Below, in pieces: positions 1 to 9,845 of a stretch of DNA of 64,000 nucleotides (the first letter of the stretch is position 1; every line of letters starts with the position of its first letter). The translations under genes were made by a program, and so were the position numbers. The stretch comes from Paenalcaligenes niemegkensis (GTDB taxonomy: Bacteria > Pseudomonadota > Gammaproteobacteria > Burkholderiales > Burkholderiaceae_B). The stretch is from NCBI RefSeq assembly GCF_022230885.1, contig NZ_JAKGCT010000001.1, positions 1-64,000 on the forward strand. The letters run 5' to 3'. The notes below the pieces were generated by a model, which made no database searches, was not told where the DNA came from, and worked only from the letters and a program-made list of their open reading frames with translations.

Positions 1-445
1 CGATCACGAGTATTTAGCCTTGGAGGATGGTCCCCCCATATTCAGACAGGATTTCACGTGTCCCGCCCTACTTGTCTAACGCCTAGTACCACCGATTTGA
101 TTTCGCTTACGGGACTATCACCCACTACGGTTGACCTTTCCAGATCATTCAACTATCAAATCGACTATCACGTTAAGGCTGGTCCGGTTTCGTTCGCCAC
201 TACTTCCGGAATCTCGGTTGATTTCTTTTCCTCAGGCTACTGAGATGGTTCAGTTCACCTGGTTAGCTTCGCTACACCTATGTATTCAGTGTAGGATACG
301 ACATCGCTGTCGTGGGTTCCCCCATTCGGACATCTACGGATCAAAGCTTGTTTGTCAGCTCCCCGTAGCTTTTCGCAGACTACCACGTCCTTCATCGCCT
401 GTGATCGCCAAGGCATCCGCCGCATGCACTTATTCGCTTGATCCT
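1..445 (-). rRNA. 23S ribosomal RNA, 5' part (partial)
   Basis: The minus strand carries the start of 23S rRNA. Read on that strand, the region near 400-440 gives the typical beta-proteobacterial 5' end (GATGCCTTGGCGATCACAGG, preceded by AAGTGCATGCGGCG), followed by the conserved stretch leading into domain I. The gene runs off the left edge, so only about the first 445 nt are present and 5S is not in the window. The exact 5' base is approximate. It is the last visible gene of a 16S-Ile-Ala-23S operon. Confidence 0.95.
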
Positions 446-861
446 ATAACGCTTTAGGCTAATTATAGGATTATGAGTTTTCGCGTTGTGCCGTTCATCA
501 CTCACAATATCCACATTGATTAATCAATGCGCTATCTATATTGAGAACTATTTGAACAAAATTGTTGATTTTGCAATCACAACCCGCATATTCACACATC
601 CCGATATATTATCGCGATGCATCATGAATACACTTCGTTGTGCTTTTTCCAGATTGTTAAAGAACAAGTTAAAACCATCGAGCTAATCAGCCCAACGAGC
701 AGTACCGTCTAAAAAAACGATACTGGTCGTTGAACTGAGCCATACACCGCTTTTTTCGGCCAACGCCGAGGCGTGCAATGTCTCAATTCCTTCCATGAAC
801 CAAACTTGCCAACAACGCTGTTGGCAAGTAAACGCCAACCCAATCAACACCGCTAAAATAA
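446..861 (-). other. 16S-23S spacer, tRNA-Ala to 23S part
   Basis: This 416-nt stretch of the rRNA transcript has no protein gene. It holds a boxA at 649-665 and two hairpins. One is a perfect 11-bp inverted repeat, 804-814 with 819-829, and a 4-nt loop. The other pairs 694-704 with 721-731 with one mismatch. The AT-rich part next to 23S (446-600) probably forms the 5' arm of the pre-23S processing stem, but its partner lies outside the window. Confidence 0.8.
649..665 (-). promoter_or_regulatory. boxA antitermination site in the spacer
   Basis: The minus strand reads GTTCTTTAACAATCTGG, a classical boxA (NusB/NusE binding, rRNA antitermination) located upstream of 23S. A second boxA sits in the 16S leader at 2850-2859. 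NusB itself is encoded in this window at 43681-44193. Confidence 0.8.
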
Positions 862-937
862 TGGTGGAGGATGACGGGATCGAACCGACGACCCCCTGCT
901 TGCAAAGCAGGTGCTCTCCCAGCTGAGCTAATCCCCC
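862..937 (-). tRNA. tRNA-Ala (UGC)
   Basis: The 76-nt minus-strand sequence starts GGGGGATTAGCTCAGC and ends CCTCCACCA. The acceptor stem pairs, the anticodon loop reads TTTGCAA (anticodon TGC), the T arm has GGTTCGATCC, and CCA is encoded. Its place between 16S and 23S is standard. Confidence 0.97.
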
Positions 938-948
938 GAGGTAAATCG

Positions 949-1025
949 TGGTGGGTCAAGTTGGAATCGAACCAACGACCCCCGCCTTATCAAGACGGTG
1001 CTCTAACCGACTGAGCTACTGACCC
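949..1025 (-). tRNA. tRNA-Ile (GAU)
   Basis: The 77-nt minus-strand sequence starts GGGTCAGTAGCTCAG and ends TTGACCCACCA. The anticodon loop carries GAT in CTTGATAAG, the T arm reads GGTTCGATTCC, and CCA is encoded. It lies 11 nt upstream of tRNA-Ala in the transcript. Confidence 0.97.
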
Positions 1026-1071
1026 AATTGTTGTGTTGCCAGGTGTTGATCGACCTTGGTCATGGAACTTG

Positions 1072-1097
1072 TTAACAGCCAATAAGTGTGGACGCTT
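1072..1097 (-). other. 3' arm of pre-16S processing stem
   Basis: This 26-nt segment just past the 16S 3' end is complementary, with two G-U pairs, to leader positions 2821-2846. The two would form the long helix around 16S that RNase III cuts. Confidence 0.75.
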
Positions 1098-1120
1098 TCG
1101 CTTCGTGAGCACGCGCTCTG

Positions 1121-2658
<1,538 letters not shown>

Positions 2659-2820
2659 AATCTCTGTTTTCGTTTGCTTCGCCCTATAAATAGGACTCAG
2701 CGGAGTGTACTCAAAGAAATCTTCAGTGTATGCACAAGGCAATACTAAAAACTTCTTTATGTGAGCACTTGATTTTAACTTTGTGGCGAATCTTCGTGAG
2801 AAGATTGGCTCACTCATTCC

Positions 2821-2859
2821 AAGCGCCCACACTTATCGGCTGTTAAATTTTTAAAGAAC
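2821..2859 (-). promoter_or_regulatory. 16S leader boxA and 5' processing arm
   Basis: On the minus strand, boxA (GTTCTTTAAA, complement 2850-2859) is followed within a few bases by the segment (complement 2821-2846) that pairs with 1072-1097. This is the usual layout of a beta-proteobacterial rRNA leader: antitermination site, then RNase III stem, then 16S. Confidence 0.8.
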
Positions 2860-2965
2860 GGGTCGACATCAATTGGTCACAATCAACATCCATACTGCCT
2901 GTACTGCGTTATTCTGCACTGCCTGCCGGCCCACCGAAGTGGTGCACCGCAACCAGAGAAACGAG

Positions 2966-2994
2966 ATTATGAAGCATCTAAATTTGTTTGTCAA
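2966..2994 (-). promoter_or_regulatory. rRNA promoter, proximal
   Basis: The minus strand reads TTGACA (complement 2989-2994), a 17-bp spacer, then CATAAT (complement 2966-2971). This is a near-consensus sigma-70 promoter, about 300 nt upstream of mature 16S and upstream of boxA. Confidence 0.75.
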
Positions 2995-3299
2995 GCAATT
3001 TGTTGGAAGAAGTAAAACTAAAACACTTTCAACATACCGCCTAACCCACCTGCCTCGATCTCTCGTAAACCTAAATACTTAAACGCCGTGTCAGCACCGT
3101 ACTTCCTGGCACCTTAAACACGACCGTTAAACATTGAGGTTTACGTCCCTGCTGTACTGCTACCTGCCCGGCAATAACTGCGCTGCCGTCTTCCCACTTG
3201 TTTGCTACAAGCTTACTACTTAGCTTCCTGCTTCTCTTTCGCTTCTGGCTATGGCCTGCTTTCGTTTTCACAAAAGCCGCTGCAGTAGCGAAGCAGTAA

Positions 3300-3329
3300 A
3301 CTATAGCACTGCTTTTTGCTGGCTGTCAA
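3300..3329 (-). promoter_or_regulatory. rRNA promoter, middle
   Basis: The minus strand reads TTGACA (complement 3324-3329), an 18-bp spacer ending in TGC, then TATAGT (complement 3300-3305). It is near-consensus with an extended -10 flavour. The -10 context GCTATAGTT is identical to that of the distal site. Confidence 0.65.
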
Positions 3330-3497
3330 CTAAAAGTTAACAGCTGGCACCGAAGTGCCGTTGCCACTCATTGCAAAAACGCTGTGATGATTTGAAGCTG
3401 CCCTTTGGGCTAAGCGGGAATCGGTACAGCTAATGCGTTGAGCGCTTCGTGGCGGTTAATAAGGGTAAACCCGAATTGGTTGCTGCGAAGAAGACGA

Positions 3498-3527
3498 ACT
3501 ATAGCACCCCTAATTCGGCCTTGGCAA
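3498..3527 (-). promoter_or_regulatory. rRNA promoter, distal
   Basis: The minus strand reads TTGCCA (complement 3522-3527), an 18-bp spacer ending in TGC, then TATAGT (complement 3498-3503). It has the same layout as the middle promoter 198 bp downstream, and AT-rich sequence precedes it. Confidence 0.6.
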
Positions 3528-3644
3528 GCCTTTTACGGCTTTTATTTACGGTTTAATTTAATTCCGCAAAAATAGAAAAGCTAAGTCATTGATTTAGCTG
3601 CCCTATTCTATATTTAACTCTCCTATCCTATATTTAGCTGCAGC

Positions 3645-4120
3645 TTAAAAACTTATTTCCGTCGTCTCCTTAATGGTCTGCATCGCAAAACTGGTGCGCA
3701 TATCCACGACACTAGGGTGTTGCATCAGTTTGTCCATCGCAAAACGGGAGAACTGCTCTAAGCTTGCTACTTGTACTCGCAATAAGTAATCCATCTCTCC
3801 TGACATGGCGAAACACTCCACCACTTCAGGCCATGCCTGCACATCACGGGCAAAATCAGAATATGACGTACCCGAACCCCGATTACTCTTATTTAGCCGG
3901 ATCGACACATACGCTAACAGGCCCACGCCCACTTTTATGGGATCAAGTATGGCCACATAGCGCTTAATCACACCCAGCTCTTCCAAGTGACGCACCCGCC
4001 GTAAGCACGGGCTGGGAGACAGCGACACCTTATCCGCTAAGTCCTGATTACTCAGGCGACCCTCTTTTGGAGATGGTGCAATATATGATGGTCGGTACGA
4101 TCCAGGGGAACTTTGGGCAT
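3645..4120 (-). CDS. Lrp/AsnC family regulator (apparent frameshift)
   Basis: This is a transcriptional regulator with an N-terminal helix-turn-helix (GRLSNQDLADKVSLSPSPC, then LRRVRHLEELGVI) and a C-terminal ligand-sensing domain. The start of the protein is out of frame. From ATG at 4120, preceded by AGGAG at good spacing, the frame reads MPKVPLDRTDHHILHHLQK and then stops soon after. One extra base near 4071-4080 (run CTTTTGG) joins it to the EGRLSN frame and gives about 158 residues, the family norm. It diverges from hpd and is plausibly its regulator, responding to an aromatic amino acid; that role is inference. Confidence 0.85.
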
Positions 4121-4265
4121 AAATCACTCCTGCCCACCTATTTTTGGGCAGTAAATAGCTGAAAGCTTCAATTTACCTTCTGTATTAGCAATCGTCTGCT
4201 AGGGGCTTCTACGTAGAATGAAACTATAAATAATCACATCAGGCTTGCACCTGCTGGAGGTAGAC

Positions 4266-5378
4266 ATGAGCACTTCTTTTACACCCTGGGCGAATCCAAT
4301 GGGCACCTGCGGGTTTGAATTCATTGAATACACCGGCCCCGACCCCAAAGCATTGGCCAAGGTATTTATTAAGCTGGGCTTCAAGGCCATCGCAAAACAT
4401 CGAACCCGAGATGTCACCTTATATAGACAAGGGGACATTAACTTTTTGATCAACGCAGAAGAAGATTCCTTCGCCCAGCGCTTTGCATCCTTACATGGCC
4501 CATCAATTTGCGCGATTGCATTGCGTGTCGACGATGCAGCCGCAGCCATGAAGCGAGCCATCAGTCTAGGGGCATGGAAAGTAGAGTCTGGAAGTGGTCC
4601 GATGGAACTTAACATTCCGGCAATCAAGGGAATTGGCGATTCGTTGATTTACCTGGTTGACCGCTGGCGCGGCAAAGACGGGCACCACGGAATTGGAGAC
4701 ATCAGTATTTACGACGTGGATTTCGTATCGCTAAATCCAGGGCAGGCAGATGACGACCTGCGACACATTGGCGCAGGTTTAGAGTTAGTGGATCATCTAA
4801 CACACAATGTACACAAAGGCCGGATGCAGGAATGGGCAGATTTTTACGAACGAATTTTCAATTTCAAAGAACTTCGCTATTTTGACATTGAAGGAAAGGT
4901 AACAGGCGTAAAGTCAAAAGCCATGACCTCACCCTGCGGCAACATTCGCATTCCCATCAACGAAGAAGGCACCGAAGAAAAGGGTCAAATTCAGGAGTAC
5001 CTCGACATATATAAAGGCGAAGGCATTCAGCATATCGCCTTCTCTACGAATGACATCTATGCGACGGTAGAACATTTAAGGCAGTCAGGCATGCAATTTC
5101 TAAATACGCCTGACACCTACTACGAACTGTTAGTCCAAAGGCTTCCCAACCATGGTGAAGATGTTGGCCGCCTTCGTCAGAATCAAATCTTATTAGATGG
5201 CGCTGCAGACGGAGGCTTACTGCTGCAAATTTTTACTACCAATCAGATCGGTCCGATTTTCTTTGAGATTATTCAGCGCAAAGGCAATGATGGATTTGGG
5301 GAAGGCAATTTCAAAGCGCTGTTTGAGTCCATTGAACTGGACCAAATGCGCAGGGGTGTGCTGAAAACAATGGAGTGA
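4266..5378 (+). CDS. hpd: 4-hydroxyphenylpyruvate dioxygenase
   Basis: This enzyme converts 4-hydroxyphenylpyruvate to homogentisate in tyrosine degradation. The 370-residue protein has the two-half vicinal-oxygen-chelate fold. The three expected iron ligands are visible in context: His in VDHLTHNV (about 175), His in IQHIAFS (about 255) and Glu in FFEIIQRKG (about 335). The start is chosen at ATG 4266 because GGAGG lies just upstream; an in-frame ATG at 4245 has no such site. It diverges from the Lrp-type regulator. Homogentisate dioxygenase and later pathway genes are not in the window. Confidence 0.95.
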   Translation: MSTSFTPWANPMGTCGFEFIEYTGPDPKALAKVFIKLGFKAIAKHRTRDVTLYRQGDINFLINAEEDSFAQRFASLHGPSICAIALRVDDAAAAMKRAISLGAWKVESGSGPMELNIPAIKGIGDSLIYLVDRWRGKDGHHGIGDISIYDVDFVSLNPGQADDDLRHIGAGLELVDHLTHNVHKGRMQEWADFYERIFNFKELRYFDIEGKVTGVKSKAMTSPCGNIRIPINEEGTEEKGQIQEYLDIYKGEGIQHIAFSTNDIYATVEHLRQSGMQFLNTPDTYYELLVQRLPNHGEDVGRLRQNQILLDGAADGGLLLQIFTTNQIGPIFFEIIQRKGNDGFGEGNFKALFESIELDQMRRGVLKTME

Positions 5379-5397
5379 CAAACCGAGCCCAAAGGCA

Positions 5398-5432
5398 AAA
5401 AGCGGACATCTGTATAAAGATATCCGCTTTTA
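5398..5432 (+). terminator. Rho-independent terminator after hpd
   Basis: An AAGCGGACATCT arm pairs with AGATATCCGCTT (one mismatch) across a 6-nt loop, followed by a short T run. It lies 20 nt after the hpd stop. Confidence 0.75.
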
Positions 5433-5494
5433 TTCCTTAGCTCGTAGCTATCTATATAGGCTGAGGCGCTAGACGAGGGCACCCTGCTCAGCTT

Positions 5495-6022
5495 TCACTT
5501 TTTAATTAATGCCTTAAAGCGGTCACGAAATGCCGCGACCTTAGGCCGGATTACAAACTGGCAGTAGCCCTGAGTCGGATTAAGTTCGTAATAGTTTTGA
5601 TGCTCTGGCTCGGCAGGCCAGAATCGATCTGCCCCTCGGATTTGGGTTACCACTGGCACGCCTAGAGCACGCTCGACTTCAGGAATAATATTCTGTACTG
5701 CCTCACGCTGCTCTTCATCCTGGCAAAAAACCGCTGAGGCATATTGTGGCCCTATATCATTGCCCTGCCTGTCAACAGTCGTTGGGTCATGTACCGTAAA
5801 AAACACCATCAACAAATCATCAAACGAAATTTGACTTGGATCAAAGCGAACCTGCACAACCTCGATATGGCCTGTAGCTTTCCCACACACCTCTTCGTAG
5901 CTGGGGTTTTCTGTTTTTCCTCCGGCATAGCCTGGCAGAACTTGCGTCACACCCTTAAGCTGGTTAAATACTGGCTCAACACACCAGAAACACCCTCCTC
6001 CCAACACCGCAATTTTAGACAT
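5495..6022 (-). CDS. msrA: Peptide methionine sulfoxide reductase A
   Basis: MsrA reduces methionine-S-sulfoxide in proteins and repairs oxidative damage in the cytoplasm. The active-site motif GGGCFWCVEP lies at residues 8-17 with catalytic Cys11; a further Cys in QGYCQFV near the C terminus may resolve the disulfide. The start is the second of two close ATGs (6022): AGGAG lies six bases before it but directly abuts the first ATG at 6028, too close for use. The protein is 175 residues, as usual. It diverges from lgt. Confidence 0.95.
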   Translation of the reverse strand: MSKIAVLGGGCFWCVEPVFNQLKGVTQVLPGYAGGKTENPSYEEVCGKATGHIEVVQVRFDPSQISFDDLLMVFFTVHDPTTVDRQGNDIGPQYASAVFCQDEEQREAVQNIIPEVERALGVPVVTQIRGADRFWPAEPEHQNYYELNPTQGYCQFVIRPKVAAFRDRFKALIKK

Positions 6023-6119
6023 TCCCATCTCCTGACTAAGACTTCATTTAGAGTGTGACTAAACCACTCACTACAGATCGCGTTACTATCAGCGATCTAA
6101 TGCACCTACTACTACGATC

Positions 6120-6917
6120 ATGCTAATACATCCACAGTTTAATCCTATCGCTCTGCAGCTTGGGCCTATCACCATCCACTGGTACGGCCTAATGTATTTA
6201 ATTGGTTTTGGCCTGGTGTGGGTGCTGGGCAATCGGCGTATACGGCAAGGCCATGCCCCTGTTAGCAAACAAGGCCTTGAAGACTTGATTTTTTATTGCG
6301 TTGCTGGGGTCGTGCTGGGAGGCCGTCTGGGATATGTGGTTTTTTATAAACTGGATTACTACCTGGCCCATCCGATAGAAATTCTCTATGTATGGGAAGG
6401 CGGTATGGCCTTTCATGGCGGACTGCTAGGGGTACTGCTCGCCATCACTCTCTATGCCCGAAAGATCAACACCCGTTTCTTTGTAGTCAGCGACTTTTTA
6501 GCACCCCTTATACCCTTGGGCCTGGCAGCTGGCCGCCTGGGAAACTTCATAAACGGCGAACTATGGGGAAGAGCCACGACCATGCCCTGGGGTATGATTT
6601 TCCCGCAGGCCCAAGACGGCGGCATAGTCAGGCATCCGTCACAGCTATATCAAATGGGCCTCGAAGGGCTTGCCCTCTTTGCCATACTTTGGTGGTTTAG
6701 CTCTCGCCCCCGCCCAGTGGGACAAACCAGTGGTCTGTTTTTAATAGCTTATGGTGTGTTTAGGTTTCTAGCGGAATTTACCCGCGAACCCGATGACTTT
6801 CTTGGTCTGCTGACTGGTGGTTTATCAATGGGACAGATCCTGTCTATCCCAATGATCGCCATCGGCGTATTTATTTACTATTTTGTAAGTAAATCGACCC
6901 GCTCACCGAAACACTAA
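6120..6917 (+). CDS. lgt: Prolipoprotein diacylglyceryl transferase
   Basis: Lgt attaches diacylglycerol from phosphatidylglycerol to the lipobox cysteine of prolipoproteins in the inner membrane, the first step of lipoprotein maturation. The 265-residue protein is strongly hydrophobic with about seven membrane spans. It shows the family signature [14 protein letters not shown] (near residue 140) and the N-terminal [11 protein letters not shown]. Its substrates include the Pal lipoprotein encoded at 16490. The 3' end overlaps the convergent SIMPL gene by 47 bp. Confidence 0.95.
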   Translation: MLIHPQFNPIALQLGPITIHWYGLMYLIGFGLVWVLGNRRIRQGHAPVSKQGLEDLIFYCVAGVVLGGRLGYVVFYKLDYYLAHPIEILYVWEGGMAFHGGLLGVLLAITLYARKINTRFFVVSDFLAPLIPLGLAAGRLGNFINGELWGRATTMPWGMIFPQAQDGGIVRHPSQLYQMGLEGLALFAILWWFSSRPRPVGQTSGLFLIAYGVFRFLAEFTREPDDFLGLLTGGLSMGQILSIPMIAIGVFIYYFVSKSTRSPKH

Positions 6918-7623
6918 TATTTTCCGTACCGCTTTCGAGAGACAGGCTTTCTGCACTGGCTGCCGCACCAACGGAATCGCTGGCCATCATTGCCTGTTTC
7001 ATTACGGGTCGGTAATTTGCCCCTGAGCCACCTACGTTAACGTCTTTATAGCGATATGTCACAAAACCCATGTTTTCTGAAATAATCTGCGCTCGTGCCT
7101 GAAAGTTATCGATAGCTTCTTTAAGCAGGTTTTTCTCATACTCAGCCCGAGCCTGCGGGGAAACGGAAAAGCTGAGGCGGGAAACAGGCATGCGATCACT
7201 TAGCTGGGCCGCCAATTTGCCCGCCGCCTGGATATCGGTGGACTCTAGCTTTAGCTCGGCACGGCCTCGCCAGCCAGATATGGCTCCCTTACGGTCGCTG
7301 GTAGGATACACCTGATATCCACTGCTACTAACCTTGATCTCAGTTTGCTTTTTAGCCTCCGCAAGTACAGAGTCTACAACTTTGCGCAACTGCTCATCGA
7401 CCTTGACTTGCGTCGCTTCGTTAAATTCAGTGGCCAAATAAATAGTGACCGTATCTTGCTGAACTTCGGTGACGGCCTCGGACTGCAAACTAACCACTGG
7501 TGGACGCTTGGCCAAGTATGAGGATTCGTCATCGGTGTGGGCCTGAGCCGACGTAGCAACCATGGCGCCAATACCGAACACTGCGGCTAACAAGGCTGTG
7601 GAATAGATGCGTTTCTTCAACAT
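6871..7623 (-). CDS. SIMPL (DUF541) domain periplasmic protein
   Basis: This is a 250-residue secreted protein of the SIMPL/DUF541 family, whose precise function is unsettled; some members are linked to oxidative stress or outer-membrane integrity. A signal peptide ([18 protein letters not shown]) precedes the mature domain, which shows typical blocks such as [12 protein letters not shown] and [15 protein letters not shown] start it at ATG 7623, preceded by GGAG, rather than 11 codons upstream at 7656. The gene lies directly after the terminator of 6S RNA and overlaps the end of lgt. Confidence 0.85.
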   Translation of the reverse strand: MLKKRIYSTALLAAVFGIGAMVATSAQAHTDDESSYLAKRPPVVSLQSEAVTEVQQDTVTIYLATEFNEATQVKVDEQLRKVVDSVLAEAKKQTEIKVSSSGYQVYPTSDRKGAISGWRGRAELKLESTDIQAAGKLAAQLSDRMPVSRLSFSVSPQARAEYEKNLLKEAIDNFQARAQIISENMGFVTYRYKDVNVGGSGANYRPVMKQAMMASDSVGAAASAESLSLESGTENISVSVSGSIYLQNSK

Positions 7624-7638
7624 AGATGGACTCCAGTT

Positions 7639-7669
7639 AAAAATAAAGCCCGCCAAATTGGCGGGCTTT
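7639..7669 (-). terminator. Terminator of 6S RNA
   Basis: A perfect 10-bp stem (AAAGCCCGCC, 7645-7654, with GGCGGGCTTT, 7660-7669) is followed on the minus strand by ATTTTTAA. It ends the 6S RNA transcript just before the SIMPL gene. Confidence 0.85.
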
Positions 7670-7675
7670 GAAAGT

Positions 7676-7858
7676 GTGCCCCACCTGTGCCGTCAAGGCC
7701 GGCATCCTGGAAACCGAAGGTCCAAGAGTGGCTGCCATCAGATAAGTTTCGGGTTCGCTAGCTTGTAGCGATCTCACCTGCTTATAAATCCAGCAGCCTG
7801 ATGCCAAAAGCATTGGTTCAAGGAATGTATGGCCACGTCACGAACACGGCAGGGGCTT
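7676..7858 (-). ncRNA. ssrS: 6S RNA
   Basis: 6S RNA binds sigma-70 RNA polymerase and damps transcription in stationary phase. The 183-nt region lies immediately downstream of zapA, the conserved location of ssrS. Its ends form a closing stem: GCCCCTGCCGTG at the 5' end against CGGCACAGG...GGGGC at the 3' end. The interior resembles beta-proteobacterial 6S sequences (GTGGCC..., CCTTGAACC near the 5' side), and a strong terminator follows. Ends are approximate, since I judged the fold by eye. Confidence 0.8.
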
Positions 7859-7867
7859 AACTTGTAA

Positions 7868-7901
7868 GGTTAGTGCTAGAACATCATTTTTTGCACTAAC
7901 C
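7868..7901. other. Hairpin between zapA and 6S RNA
   Basis: A perfect 9-bp inverted repeat (GGTTAGTGC, 7868-7876, with GCACTAACC, 7893-7901) starts a few bases past the zapA stop. A T run follows it only on the plus strand, so it is not a clear zapA terminator. It may mark a processing point between zapA mRNA and 6S RNA, or part of the 6S promoter region. Confidence 0.5.
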
Positions 7902-7907
7902 GATTTT

Positions 7908-8219
7908 TTATCGAGTAGTAGGGTCGGGCCCCACAACTTGATCTATTAACTGGTGCATGTCTTCTATTCTACGCTTGAAATCGCCTAATGCAACGTTTCC
8001 GAGCGGACCGTCTGGCGCACGCACCGATAAAAGTTCGATTGCCACCTGAATTGCAGTCATTACGGCGATGCGTTCGTTTCCTGAAACCCGCCCGCTCTCT
8101 TGGATTCGCTGCATTCGGCGGTCCACATGTGAGACAGCAGCCAAAAGGTTTTCTTTTTCAGATGGCGCACAAGCCAGAGAGTAGTCCCGGCCTAATAATG
8201 ATATATCTACGCGTTCCAT
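7908..8219 (-). CDS. zapA: Cell division protein ZapA
   Basis: ZapA binds and cross-links FtsZ filaments at the division ring. The 103-residue protein begins MERVDISLLGRDYSLACAPS, the typical ZapA start, followed by a helical region (LLAAVSHVDRRMQRIQ) and a C-terminal coiled coil. AGGAATAACAC precedes the ATG. It sits between a ZapB-like coiled-coil gene (3 bp upstream) and 6S RNA. Confidence 0.92.
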   Translation of the reverse strand: MERVDISLLGRDYSLACAPSEKENLLAAVSHVDRRMQRIQESGRVSGNERIAVMTAIQVAIELLSVRAPDGPLGNVALGDFKRRIEDMHQLIDQVVGPDPTTR

Positions 8220-8222
8220 GTG

Positions 8223-8630
8223 TTATTCCTGAGGTGGATTACCGGGTAATCGCAGCAAAATCGAAGCCACTTGCACACGAGCATCTTCGGCCACATTGCG
8301 CAACGCTTGCGTCTGTTGCTGACTAAGCTGTAATTGGGTTTTAAGCTTAGCCGTCTCATCCTGGTGCTGCACGAGCTCTACAAACAAGGCTTCCTGGACC
8401 TGCTCAGCCTGTTTTTTGGCAGCTTCTATATCTGCTTGGTGGCGCACAGAGACCTCGGCAACAGAAGCGTACTCATCTTGCTGTTTTTCGAGCGTTTCAC
8501 GCAAGGAGTCGCGCTCGTGCTCGAGTGTCTTCAAACGCGCAAGCAAAGAAGCGCGCTCGGCTTTGAGCTGACCCGTATAGGCAGCCAGCTTACTGATACG
8601 ATCGGCGAGGTTGTTGAGATCCTGCAGCAT
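8223..8630 (-). CDS. ZapB-like coiled-coil protein upstream of zapA
   Basis: This is a small, almost wholly coiled-coil protein (135 residues from ATG 8630; a TTG at 8648 would add six). It starts MLQDLNNLADRISKLAAYTG and ends ILLRLPGNPP, the pattern of the small coiled-coil family found before zapA in beta- and gammaproteobacteria. Only 3 bp separate it from zapA, so the two are co-transcribed. A role beside ZapA at the division ring is inferred from position and coiled-coil nature. Confidence 0.75.
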   Translation of the reverse strand: MLQDLNNLADRISKLAAYTGQLKAERASLLARLKTLEHERDSLRETLEKQQDEYASVAEVSVRHQADIEAAKKQAEQVQEALFVELVQHQDETAKLKTQLQLSQQQTQALRNVAEDARVQVASILLRLPGNPPQE

Positions 8631-8896
8631 AGGCGATGTCGTTTGCAATGAAACTCTCGAGAGTCGATTAAAAATACATGTGCATCATAACCGCTGGATG
8701 CGACTTTTAATAATGAATGAGCCTAACACTTGTGTAACCAAAATGTAATGGCATAGGCCCTCATGCTTATTCTAAACTAGACAAGGCATTCAATGCACAG
8801 GCATCATCATAGTTTTTAGAAACCATACACAGCCATTTATATCGCTTCGCGCGCTTGAGATTTACTGGGAGTAACGAATGCCGTCGATCCAAAAAA

Positions 8897-9799
8897 ATGT
8901 ATGCCCCCATGCCCCCTGCGAAAATCGCCTTTATAGGTCTGGGCGTCATGGGCTTTCCTATGGCCGGTCATCTGGCGCGCGCAGGCAATGAGCTTACCGT
9001 CTATAACCGCACTGCCACGAAGGCTGAAGACTGGCAACGCGAGTTTGCCAATCAAACAGCGAGCACACCGGCCCTTGCCGCCAAAGATGCCGACTACGTG
9101 ATTTTCTGTGTGGGCAACGACCACGACCTGCGTGAAGTCGTCGCCGGGCCCGAAGGCGCTTTAAAAATGGCAAAGCCAGGAGCCCTGTTCATTGACCATA
9201 CTACTGCCTCTGCCCAAGTCGCGCGTGAACTCGCTACGCTCTGTGCCAGCAAGGGCGTCGGATTCATGGATGCACCTATCTCAGGCGGCCAGGGCGGCGC
9301 AGTGGCAGGAAAGCTCAGCATCATGTGTGGTGGCACCCAAGAGCAATTTGAAAAGGCCCTGCCCTATCTAGAAATCTACGGCACCATCATTGAGTTGCTC
9401 GGCGATGTGGGCGCTGGCCAATTATGCAAAATGGTCAACCAGATTTGCGTAGTTGGCGTACTTCAGGGGCTGGCTGAAGGGTTGGCCTTCGGCGAGCTTT
9501 CAGGCTTGAACATGGAGAAGGTCATTAAAGTGGTGGGCGGAGGTGCAGGCGCCAGTTGGCAGATGCACAATCGAAGCCATACGATGCTGAACCGCGAGTT
9601 CGATTTTGGATTTGCAGTTGACTGGATGCGTAAAGACTTGGGGCTGGTACTCAATGAAGCACGCAGCAACGGGGCACGTTTACCGATTACCGCATTAATC
9701 GATCAGCTCTATGCACAAATTCAAGCAAATGGCGGTGGCCGTCTGGATAACTCAAGCTTGATTGCGCTGCTGGGCAAGAGCTCAGGCAATGCTGATTAA
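8897..9799 (+). CDS. NAD(P)-dependent beta-hydroxyacid dehydrogenase family protein
   Basis: This oxidoreductase belongs to the 3-hydroxyisobutyrate dehydrogenase/tartronate semialdehyde reductase family. It shows the N-terminal Rossmann motif IAFIGLGVMGFPMAGHLA, the substrate-site motif DAPISGGQGGAVAG (about 120) and the catalytic lysine motif GQLCKMVNQ (about 170). The exact substrate cannot be told. The start is uncertain: the only good Shine-Dalgarno (GGGAG, near 8867) serves ATG 8879, which is out of frame. Removing one A from the seven-A run at 8891-8897 would bring it into frame; otherwise ATG 8897 or 8909 is used. Confidence 0.88.
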   Translation: MYAPMPPAKIAFIGLGVMGFPMAGHLARAGNELTVYNRTATKAEDWQREFANQTASTPALAAKDADYVIFCVGNDHDLREVVAGPEGALKMAKPGALFIDHTTASAQVARELATLCASKGVGFMDAPISGGQGGAVAGKLSIMCGGTQEQFEKALPYLEIYGTIIELLGDVGAGQLCKMVNQICVVGVLQGLAEGLAFGELSGLNMEKVIKVVGGGAGASWQMHNRSHTMLNREFDFGFAVDWMRKDLGLVLNEARSNGARLPITALIDQLYAQIQANGGGRLDNSSLIALLGKSSGNAD

Positions 9800-9803
9800 T
9801 ACA

Positions 9804-9837
9804 AAAAAGGCGACGCACTATAAATGCGTTGCCTTTT
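9804..9837. terminator. Bidirectional terminator
   Basis: AAAGGCGACGCA pairs with TGCGTTGCCTTTT across a short loop, with one G-U-type mismatch. A runs and T runs flank it, so it can serve both the dehydrogenase gene and the convergent rppH. Confidence 0.8.
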
Positions 9838-9845
9838 CTGCAGAA

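Larger units (their letters stand above)
2659..3644 (-). other. rRNA operon leader and upstream control region
   Basis: Nearly 1 kb without a convincing protein gene lies between 16S and the Lrp-type regulator. On the minus strand it holds three promoter-like sites, the boxA and the 5' processing arm (listed separately). AT-rich sequence at 3535-3640, upstream of the outermost promoter, could act as an UP element; within it a 15-bp near-identical direct repeat occurs at 3602-3616 and 3622-3636. A 66-codon open frame rich in Lys/Arg (complement 3071-3271) lies between promoters two and three. I see no ribosome-binding site or known family for it and do not call it a gene. Confidence 0.7.
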
